A stretch of 7,863 bases of DNA from positions 1 through 7,863 of the forward strand of contig JAFGIE010000198.1 in the NCBI GenBank assembly GCA_016929775.1, in the 5' to 3' direction. Shown piece after piece: positions 1 to 4,910 of the stretch (position 1 is its first letter; every line of letters begins with the position of its first letter). The notes under the pieces were generated by a model. The model searched no databases, was not told where the DNA came from, and worked only from the letters and a program-made list of their open reading frames with translations. This DNA comes from Anaerolineae bacterium (GTDB lineage Bacteria; Chloroflexota; Anaerolineae; JAFGEY01). A program made the translations under genes and the position numbers.

Positions 1-86
1 CGGCGATCATGCAGATCGAGGAGCAGGGCAGGGCACGCGCCGCGGCGCGGCAGGCTGGCGATCCGGCCCCGCAGACAGGCGCCTAA
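1..86 (+). CDS. Possible 3' end of a gene entering from the left (partial)
   Basis: A plus-strand frame is open from the window edge (first full codon at 3) and ends at TAA at 84-86, giving 27 residues. The fragment is rich in Glu, Gln, Arg and Ala (it contains QIEEQGRARAAARQAGDPAP) and looks like a charged, helical or disordered C-terminal tail. No domain can be recognised. The codon pattern, with G or C in most third positions, suits the local genes, but 27 codons in GC-rich DNA is weak evidence. The family and the start are outside the window. Confidence 0.35.
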   Translation, partial: AIMQIEEQGRARAAARQAGDPAPQTGA

Positions 87-406
87 GCGCACGAGGGAAG
101 CGGCGCGCCGGTCTAGAGGGAGGCTGGGACGCGCCCGAGCGGGCCTTGCTGCCGGTCCTCCGAAAGCCCCCGCCCCAGAGTGTGAAGACACGCCGCGCGT
201 TGTCACATGCGCTGGCGCGCCGGCAGGTCAACCGGCAGCGTGCACTCTAGACATGCGATGTTGAAGCGCCAGTGTGTCGCGTCATTGATCTCGCGCATCC
301 CTTTCATCGAGTACTTGCCAAACATCACAAACATGGTACCCGTGACACCATCATACCACGAACGCAGGGCGAGATCAAGGCCCGTTTGCCAGAGACGCCA
401 GGAGGC
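87..406. other. Non-coding stretch, no gene recognised
   Basis: This 320-bp stretch lies between the possible gene end at 86 and the stop codon of the dehydrogenase at 407. Open frames across it look like shadows: they are Arg/Pro/Ser-rich and lack ribosome binding sites. No tRNA, consensus promoter or T-tailed hairpin was found. Short inverted repeats near 330-350 (ATGGT/ACCAT) and 361-397 are too weak to call a terminator for the dehydrogenase. Confidence 0.5.
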
Positions 407-1432
407 CTACGGTTCGAGCACGACCTTGAGCACACGATCCGCCTTGGCGTCCATCAGCTCGAGCCCATGCTGCGCTTCGCCGATCGACAGGCGATGCGTG
501 ACGAGCTGCATCAGGTCGAGCTTGCCGGCGAGGAGCAGCTCAAAGATCGGCTCATACCCCTCGGGCATGGACTGCGATCCGAGGACCGTCTTTTCCTTGA
601 ACTTGAAGTTGATCACGGGCAGCGTGGCACGGTTATGGGCAAAGGAGCCGACGACGGCGACCAGGCCCCGGTCCTTGACGCACGTCACCGCCTCGGGGAT
701 CGTCTCGTCTTGGTCGCCGCCGACGCACTCGATCACCTTGTCGGCGCCGCGCCCGCCGGTCAGATCGCGAACCGCTTCCTCGACGTGATCACGGTGCGCG
801 TTGAGCGCCAGGTCCGCCCCCATCTGGCGCGCAAAGTCGCAGCGATAGTCGACGATGTCGGTGCTGATCACCGTCGCGCCGCGCAGCTTGGCGAGCATCA
901 TCGCCGAGAGGCCGATCGGCCCGCAGCCCTGGATCAGGATCGTCTCGCCGCGCTCCACGTGGGCGCGTGTGGCGACGGCGTGGTTGGCGATCCCGGCAGG
1001 CTGCGCGACCGCTGCCTCGACAAAGCTCACTCCCTCCGGGATCAGCGTGCACCCCTCCGCCCGGCTGACCAGGTACTCGGCGTACGCGCCCTGCGCAGTA
1101 AAGCCGGGGCCAAGCGGGGAGACGCACTGATCGGCCCGCCCATTCCTACACGCCGCGCACACGCCACACGACACGCGCCCGATCCCGGCGATGCGGTCGC
1201 CAACCGACAAGTCCTGCACCCCCGGTCCGACCTCGGCGACCGTGCTCGCCACCTCGTGACCCATCACCCGGGGCAGGGTCATCGTCGGGTGCAGCCCGTG
1301 ATAGCCCTCCAGATCAGAGCCACAGATCGCGCACGCTTCGACCTTGAGGCGCACCTCGCCGCGCCCCAGCGGTCGCATGGGGATGTCGATGCATTCCATC
1401 CGTTCTGGTTCCCAGAGCATCACTGCCTTCAC
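407..1432 (-). CDS. Zinc-dependent medium-chain alcohol/polyol dehydrogenase
   Basis: This 341-residue protein is a cytoplasmic medium-chain dehydrogenase of the sorbitol / threonine / galactitol-phosphate dehydrogenase type, expected to oxidise a secondary alcohol or sugar alcohol with NAD. Visible features are Cys37 and the GHE motif (His59-Glu60) for the catalytic zinc, four structural-zinc cysteines (89, 92, 95, 103), and a Rossmann motif Gly169-x-Gly171-xx-Gly174. Asp192 at the end of the second strand favours NAD over NADP. Full length is typical. The GTG start at 1432 is set by AAGGAGG at 1439-1445. At the position where many relatives have a zinc-binding Glu before Pro, this protein has Gln144-Pro145. 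It lies 124 bp downstream of the tail-tube gene on the same strand, with a perfect palindrome in between. The substrate cannot be told from sequence alone. Confidence 0.93.
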   Translation of the reverse strand: MKAVMLWEPERMECIDIPMRPLGRGEVRLKVEACAICGSDLEGYHGLHPTMTLPRVMGHEVASTVAEVGPGVQDLSVGDRIAGIGRVSCGVCAACRNGRADQCVSPLGPGFTAQGAYAEYLVSRAEGCTLIPEGVSFVEAAVAQPAGIANHAVATRAHVERGETILIQGCGPIGLSAMMLAKLRGATVISTDIVDYRCDFARQMGADLALNAHRDHVEEAVRDLTGGRGADKVIECVGGDQDETIPEAVTCVKDRGLVAVVGSFAHNRATLPVINFKFKEKTVLGSQSMPEGYEPIFELLLAGKLDLMQLVTHRLSIGEAQHGLELMDAKADRVLKVVLEP

Positions 1433-1438
1433 GAGCTG

Positions 1439-1445
1439 CCTCCTT
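1439..1445 (-). promoter_or_regulatory. Ribosome binding site of the dehydrogenase
   Basis: On the minus strand this reads AAGGAGG, 6 nt before the GTG at 1432. It supports the non-ATG start. Confidence 0.85.
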
Positions 1446-1459
1446 CAGTTGGTGTCGAC

Positions 1460-1479
1460 GCGATCCGCGCGCGGATCGC
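1460..1479. repeat. Perfect 20-bp palindrome upstream of the dehydrogenase
   Basis: Arms GCGATCCGC (1460-1468) and GCGGATCGC (1471-1479) flank a central GC, so the whole 20 bp is self-complementary. It sits 14 bp upstream of the dehydrogenase ribosome binding site and 77 bp after the tail-gene stop. It could be an operator for a dimeric regulator or, in a read-through transcript, a hairpin in the leader. No T-run follows on either strand, so it does not look like an intrinsic terminator. Confidence 0.6.
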
Positions 1480-1556
1480 CCAGTGCGCCATGCTATGCCC
1501 GACGCGCCTCCCAGAGGGGCGGGGGGCACGTATCCGCCAGGATGCACGCCACGCCG

Positions 1557-2069
1557 CTAGAGGCTGGGCTCCCTGGGCTCGGGTATCTCTCGATCGCGCT
1601 CCCAGCCCTCGTGCTGGAGCGTGATCGACTCGATCGCGACGCCGTTGGCGTCGGCGTCGAGGGTGGGCAGGGCCTGATACTCGGACACCCAACAAGGGTA
1701 GACCTTGTACGCCAGGGCGAGCTGTCCTGCCTCGTTGTAGAACTCGATGATGATGTCCTTGCGAAAGTCAGCCAGTGAGACCTCGATGCCGAGGCCCCCG
1801 CCAAAGCGCCACACCTTGTTGGCCCACTCTTCGAACTCGGTGTCGTGGCTCACGCCGCGCTCCAGCGTGATCGGCTCCCAGCGGGTCTGTCCAGGCGACT
1901 TGCGCACCATGCTCGGGTCGCCGCCCTCGCGGTGCTCGACGACTTCGGTGATCCGTCGCAGGGCGCTGATCCTGCTCACGCCGGCGACGTAACGCCCATC
2001 CCATTTGATCCGGAACTTGAAGTTCTTGTACGGGTCAAAGCGATTCGGGTTGACGGTGAAACGAGCCAT
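1557..2069 (-). CDS. Phage tail tube protein, T4 gp19-like
   Basis: This 170-residue protein resembles the T4 gp19-like tail tube family, which stacks as rings to form the inner tube of phage tails and of extracellular contractile injection systems (Pvc1/Afp1 type). Typical features are DPYKNFKFRIKWDG (12-25), the VSRISALRR segment (31-39), VEHREGGDP (44-52) and PGQTRWEPITLERGV (59-73). After these come FEEWANKVW (79-87) and a C-terminal VAIESITLQHEGWERD (144-159). Length suits the family. The frame stays open up to 2471, but the ATG at 2069 is chosen because the family N-terminus begins there and AGGAGG lies 6 nt upstream. It has its own sigma70-type promoter. No sheath, baseplate, spike, portal or lysis gene is nearby, so it appears as an orphan between the dehydrogenase and the reductase. 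Whether it builds a tube alone is unknown. Confidence 0.88.
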   Translation of the reverse strand: MARFTVNPNRFDPYKNFKFRIKWDGRYVAGVSRISALRRITEVVEHREGGDPSMVRKSPGQTRWEPITLERGVSHDTEFEEWANKVWRFGGGLGIEVSLADFRKDIIIEFYNEAGQLALAYKVYPCWVSEYQALPTLDADANGVAIESITLQHEGWERDREIPEPREPSL

Positions 2070-2075
2070 GATGCA

Positions 2076-2081
2076 CCTCCT
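2076..2081 (-). promoter_or_regulatory. Ribosome binding site that fixes the tail gene start
   Basis: On the minus strand AGGAGG (extended to AGGAGGTG, 2074-2081) lies 6 nt before the ATG at 2069. It decides the start, because the frame itself runs 400 bp further upstream through the promoter region. Confidence 0.85.
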
Positions 2082-2086
2082 GTGCA

Positions 2087-2111
2087 GCCCCGACGGGGCC
2101 AACCAACCACC
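2087..2111 (-). promoter_or_regulatory. Tail gene leader: GG-repeat and small hairpin
   Basis: Read on the minus strand, the untranslated leader carries four GG pairs with 1-2 nt spacers (GGTGGTTGGTTGG, 2099-2111). The last pair begins a short hairpin, GCCCC-GTC-GGGGC (2087-2099), that ends a few bases before the ribosome binding site. The GG pattern fits a two-layer G-quadruplex. Both could affect translation of the tail gene. This is structure by inspection only. Confidence 0.35.
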
Positions 2112-2169
2112 AGTAACAGCGAGCACGTGCCCAGCGCACCGCCCATATCGCACCGGCAGTGTGAGGTGC

Positions 2170-2198
2170 ATTATACCGCGAACGACCCGTGCGATCAA
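2170..2198 (-). promoter_or_regulatory. Sigma70-type promoter of the tail gene
   Basis: On the minus strand, TTGATC (2193-2198) and a perfect TATAAT (2170-2175) are separated by exactly 17 bp. Transcription would start near 2163, giving a leader of about 94 nt before the ATG at 2069. Confidence 0.8.
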
Positions 2199-2242
2199 TG
2201 TGTGTGCCCCTGCGGCTCCGACATGCCCGATCGGCTGACCCG

Positions 2243-2251
2243 TGGTATAAT
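2243..2251 (+). promoter_or_regulatory. Extended -10 promoter of the aldo/keto reductase
   Basis: TGGTATAAT is a perfect extended -10 element (TGnTATAAT). No good -35 hexamer is found 16-18 bp upstream, which the extended -10 can compensate. The start point would be near 2258, about 116 nt before the reductase GTG. It is divergent from the tail gene promoter, with about 45 bp between the two. Confidence 0.75.
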
Positions 2252-2257
2252 AGGCGA

Positions 2258-2377
2258 GTGGGCGCACCCGTCTGCGTGCAGGAGGTGACCTTTCGCGCGA
2301 TCCTGCCCGGAAGGCAACGTCTCCCCTGGGCACGCGATCGTTCATCCACCGATCGTCTAGCGAGGAGGCACACGTGA
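2258..2377 (+). other. Possible leader ORF overlapping the reductase start
   Basis: A 39-codon frame begins with GTG at 2258, right at the predicted transcription start. It ends with TGA at 2375-2377, which overlaps the reductase start in the arrangement GTGA. The frame contains AGGAGGTGA (2280-2288), a full match to the anti-Shine-Dalgarno sequence but with no usable start codon at normal distance behind it. The predicted peptide is Arg-rich with no known family. Leaderless translation coupled to the reductase is possible, but the open frame may be chance in GC-rich DNA. Confidence 0.2.
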
Positions 2378-3354
2378 AGAAGCGGCGCTTGGGACCACAG
2401 GGACGCGAGGTCACAGAATGTGGGCTGGGGTGTTGGCAGCTCGGAGGCGGGTGGGGCAACCCGTGGGACAATGACGTCGCCCAACAGATCCTCGACGCAG
2501 CGTATGCGTCGGGGGTCCGATTCTTCGATACCGCCGATGGCTATGGGGGCGGCGAAAGCGAGCGTTCCCTGGGCCAAATCCGGCGCACCCATCCGGACAT
2601 CACGATCGCGACCAAGCTCGGGCGCAGCGGCGGCATGTATCCCGACCGATACAGCCGCGAGTCCATGTACGCGGCAACGCGGGCCTCGCTGGCGCGCCTG
2701 GGGGTCGATCGCCTCGACCTGACGCAGCTGCACTGTGTGCCGACCGAGGTGCTGCGCGCGGGCAAGGTCTTTGACTGGCTGCGCGAGCAGCGCGCCCAGG
2801 ACCTGATCGCTGCGTTCGGGGCGAGCGTCGAGACGGTGGAAGAAGGCCTGATCTGTCTCGAGCAGGAGGGCCTCACGTCGCTGCAGATCATCTTTAACAT
2901 CTTTCGCCAAAAGCCGCTCGAGGAGCTCATGCCTAGGGCGCGCGAAAAGGGCGTCGGGATCATCACGCGCCTGCCCCTGGCGAGCGGTCTCCTGACGGGC
3001 AAGTTCACCGCACGGACGACCTTTGGCGCGGGAGACCATCGCAACTACAACCGGGACGGGCAGCGGTTCAACGTCGGCGAGACCTTTGCCGGGCTGCCGT
3101 TCGAACTGGGCGTCGAGCTGGCGGATGCGCTCAAGGGCATGCTGCCAGAGGGCATGTCGATGGTCGAGATGGCGCTCCGTTGGATCCTCGACCACGATGC
3201 CGTCTCGGTCATGATCCCGGGCGCGAGTTCGCCCGCGCAGGCGCGCGCCAACGCGCGGATATCCGATCTGCCGCCGCTGCCCGAGGCGCTGCACCAGGAG
3301 CTATCGGCGTTCTATGCGCAGCGGGTGCACGCGCACATCCGCGGGCCATACTGA
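2374..3354 (+). CDS. Aldo/keto reductase
   Basis: This 326-residue soluble NAD(P)H-dependent oxidoreductase of the aldo/keto reductase superfamily should have a TIM-barrel fold. The catalytic tetrad is complete: Asp52 and Tyr57 in FDTADGYGGGESE, Lys81 in IATKLG and His120 in LTQLHC. The C-terminal cofactor-binding region is also visible (MIPGASSPAQARAN, near 286-299). The family reduces aldehydes, ketones or sugars, and the substrate here is unknown. GTG at 2374 is preferred because GAGGAGG (2362-2368) precedes it by 5 nt and the product begins with the usual KKRRLG strand. It is transcribed from the extended -10 promoter at 2243 and is divergent from the tail-tube gene. No terminator was seen in the 32 bp between its stop and the next promoter, so some read-through into the helicase leader is likely. 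Confidence 0.93.
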   Translation: MKKRRLGPQGREVTECGLGCWQLGGGWGNPWDNDVAQQILDAAYASGVRFFDTADGYGGGESERSLGQIRRTHPDITIATKLGRSGGMYPDRYSRESMYAATRASLARLGVDRLDLTQLHCVPTEVLRAGKVFDWLREQRAQDLIAAFGASVETVEEGLICLEQEGLTSLQIIFNIFRQKPLEELMPRAREKGVGIITRLPLASGLLTGKFTARTTFGAGDHRNYNRDGQRFNVGETFAGLPFELGVELADALKGMLPEGMSMVEMALRWILDHDAVSVMIPGASSPAQARANARISDLPPLPEALHQELSAFYAQRVHAHIRGPY

Positions 3355-3386
3355 GACGCACGGGCGCGAGACACGCCAGATTTGTC

Positions 3387-3415
3387 TTGACACGGGCGCC
3401 CTGACCTGCTATAAT
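3387..3415 (+). promoter_or_regulatory. Consensus sigma70/sigmaA promoter of the helicase gene
   Basis: TTGACA (3387-3392), a 17-bp spacer and TATAAT (3410-3415) match the consensus exactly. TGC before the -10 adds an extended -10. Transcription should begin near 3421-3422. This is the strongest promoter in the window. Confidence 0.92.
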
Positions 3416-3448
3416 GGGTGCCAGTACATCAATCGGTTTGGCCTCTCC

Positions 3449-3483
3449 CACCGCTCCGATTCTGGAAATCGGAGCGGTGTTTT
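3449..3483 (+). terminator. Intrinsic terminator/attenuator in the helicase leader
   Basis: CACCGCTCCGATT (3449-3461) and AATCGGAGCGGTG (3467-3479) form a perfect 13-bp stem with a 5-nt loop, followed directly by TTTT (3480-3483). It ends about 60 nt after the predicted transcription start and 95 nt before the helicase ATG, so it should stop many transcripts early. The T-run is short, so termination may be partial. It is either an attenuator or the end of a small RNA. It is too far from the reductase stop, and on the wrong side of the promoter, to be only that gene's terminator. Confidence 0.8.
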
Positions 3484-3529
3484 CATAGGTCGCCAGACCG
3501 AGTGTAACAGGAAACACGTGCTGCACCAA

Positions 3530-3551
3530 CGGACACACATCGGGTGTGCCG
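3530..3551 (+). promoter_or_regulatory. Second leader hairpin before the helicase gene
   Basis: CGG-A-CACAC (3530-3538) can pair with GTGTGCCG (3544-3551), an 8-bp stem with one bulged A and a 5-nt loop. It ends 17 nt before the AAGGAG ribosome binding site at 3569-3574. It has no T-run and could influence translation. Evidence is complementarity only. Confidence 0.35.
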
Positions 3552-3578
3552 GTCACCGCAGCACAGAGAAGGAGTAGG

Positions 3579-4802
3579 ATGCGTTTTGAAGAGTTAGCAC
3601 TGAGCGACCCGCTGCAAGAGGCGGTACGCGCTCTCGGATTTGTAGAGATGACGCCGATCCAGTCGCAGGCGATCGCGCCAGCACTGGCAGGGCGTGACAT
3701 CGTTGGCTGCGCGCAGACGGGCACGGGCAAGACGTTGGCCTTTGTGCTGCCGGCGCTGGAGCAACTGCTGCAGCAGGGCAAGGATCAAAAACACCCGCGG
3801 GTCGTGATCCTCGAGCCGACGCGCGAGCTGGCGATCCAGGTCGCCGACGAGGCGCGGCGGGCGGCGGCGCACACGTCGCTGCGCATCGCCACCGTGTACG
3901 GGGGCGCCGGGATGAAAAAGCAGACCAACCAGCTGCGGCGCGGCGTCGACGTGATCGTCGCGACGCCCGGACGGCTGATGGACCACATGCGGCGCAGGAA
4001 CGTCGATCTGCGCGAGGTACAGCTCCTCGTCCTCGACGAGGCGGATCGCATGCTGGACATGGGCTTTCTGCCCGACATGCGCGAGATCGTGCGTCACATA
4101 CCCAGCGAGCGGCAGACCATGATGTTCTCGGCGACCATGCCCGACGCGATCTCGTTCCTGGCGCGCCGCTTTCAGCGCGACCCGGTGCGGATCGAGATCG
4201 ATCTGGCTACGCCGCCCGAGGCGATCGACCAGGCGCTCTATCCCGTGCCCAAGCACCTCAAGACCCAGCTCTTGCTCGCGATCTTGCAGCAGCTCGAGGT
4301 GAGCAGCATGCTGGTCTTTACGCGCACCAAGCAAGAAGCCGACATCGTCACCGAGCAGCTGCAGCAAGTCGGGATCTCGGTCTCCTGCATCCACGGCGAC
4401 TATGCCCAGCGGGATCGGGTCGCGGCGCTGGAAGGGTTCCGCGCCGGCAAGTACCGTGTCCTGATCGCGACCAACATTGCCGCGCGCGGGCTGGACGTGG
4501 AGGGGATCTCGCACGTGGTCAACTATGACGTGCCGGAGCACGCAGAAGACTATGTGCACCGCGTCGGGCGCACCGCACGCGCGGACGCCGATGGCAACGC
4601 GATCACGCTCGTCACAGACGAGAGCGAACCGCTGATCGATCGGATCGAGTACCTGCTGGGCTACAAGATCCCGCGCAAGCGGCTGCCCGGGTTTGACTAT
4701 GACGTCCCGGTGCCCTCGTGGGCCAAGCCCTCTGCGAAGACGCTACTGCAGCGCGCGACCCGCTCGCAGTCGGTCGCCGAGCGCTGGCGCTCGATGTGGT
4801 AG
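3579..4802 (+). CDS. DEAD-box ATP-dependent RNA helicase (RhlE/CsdA-like)
   Basis: This 407-residue cytoplasmic RNA helicase unwinds short RNA duplexes with ATP, with likely roles in ribosome assembly, RNA decay or growth in the cold. All motifs are intact: Q motif (Phe2-upstream type, TPIQ 25-28), I AQTGTGKT (45-52), Ia PTRELAIQ (80-87) and Ib TPGR (129-132). The second half has II DEAD (153-156), III SAT (184-186), IV LVFTRTK (245-251), V ATNIAARGLD (297-306) and VI HRVGRTAR (327-334). The C-terminal extension after about residue 365 is short, with no RNA-binding domain and no long Arg/Gly tail, so this is nearly a minimal core. ATG at 3579 is chosen over an in-frame GTG at 3546 because AAGGAG (3569-3574) precedes it and the Q motif begins there. 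It has a consensus promoter and a leader attenuator. It converges with the QueG-like gene. Confidence 0.95.
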   Translation: MRFEELALSDPLQEAVRALGFVEMTPIQSQAIAPALAGRDIVGCAQTGTGKTLAFVLPALEQLLQQGKDQKHPRVVILEPTRELAIQVADEARRAAAHTSLRIATVYGGAGMKKQTNQLRRGVDVIVATPGRLMDHMRRRNVDLREVQLLVLDEADRMLDMGFLPDMREIVRHIPSERQTMMFSATMPDAISFLARRFQRDPVRIEIDLATPPEAIDQALYPVPKHLKTQLLLAILQQLEVSSMLVFTRTKQEADIVTEQLQQVGISVSCIHGDYAQRDRVAALEGFRAGKYRVLIATNIAARGLDVEGISHVVNYDVPEHAEDYVHRVGRTARADADGNAITLVTDESEPLIDRIEYLLGYKIPRKRLPGFDYDVPVPSWAKPSAKTLLQRATRSQSVAERWRSMW

Positions 4803-4822
4803 GCAGGTCAAGCAAAAAGGTA

Positions 4823-4855
4823 ACCTCGTGCCCACGATCCCCGCGGGCACGAGGT
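4823..4855 (-). terminator. Strong hairpin between convergent genes
   Basis: ACCTCGTGCCC (4823-4833) and GGGCACGAGGT (4845-4855) form a perfect 11-bp stem with an 11-nt loop. On the minus strand five T residues follow after 5 nt (4814-4818), which favours a terminator for the QueG-like operon. On the plus strand no T-run follows, but the hairpin lies 20 bp after the helicase stop and may also protect that transcript's 3' end. Confidence 0.6.
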
Positions 4856-4884
4856 CATGGCAGCCCTCGTTCGCACGCTCCGCT

Positions 4885-4900
4885 GCGGGCGCCCCGCTTT
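4885..4900 (+). terminator. Weak terminator-like hairpin after the helicase gene
   Basis: GCGGG-CGC-CCCGC (4885-4897) is a short GC-only stem followed by TTT and then a C-rich stretch. It might end the helicase transcript, but both stem and T-run are short. Confidence 0.3.
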
Positions 4901-4910
4901 CCCCTCCCTT

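Noticed and set aside
7..231. Minus-strand 74-codon open frame at the left edge
   Set aside because: Arg/Pro/Ser-rich low-complexity product typical of GC-rich shadow frames, no ribosome binding site, and it overlaps the more plausible plus-strand gene end.
113..251. Two TCTAGA sites at 113 and 246 as possible element ends
   Set aside because: Six-base repeats only, with no flanking inverted repeats or direct duplications.
401..430. GGTTCGAGC resembling a tRNA T-loop
   Set aside because: It encodes the last residues of the dehydrogenase on the other strand and no acceptor, D or anticodon stems fit around it.
1433..1556. Intrinsic terminator between the tail gene and the dehydrogenase
   Set aside because: The only strong hairpin is the palindrome at 1460-1479, and no T-run follows it on either strand.
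272..1624. Long plus-strand open frame (450 codons) opposite the dehydrogenase
   Set aside because: It is the antisense shadow of a clear zinc dehydrogenase; the product is His/Arg/Asp-rich with no domain.
2070..2471. N-terminal extension of the tail gene up to 2471
   Set aside because: It would run through the tail gene's own promoter and the divergent reductase start; family N-terminus and ribosome binding site place the start at 2069.
3414..3488. Short ORF (ATG at 3414, 24 codons, ending TAG) across the leader attenuator of the helicase
   Set aside because: Its ATG overlaps the -10 box and lies upstream of the predicted transcription start, so it would not be in the transcript.
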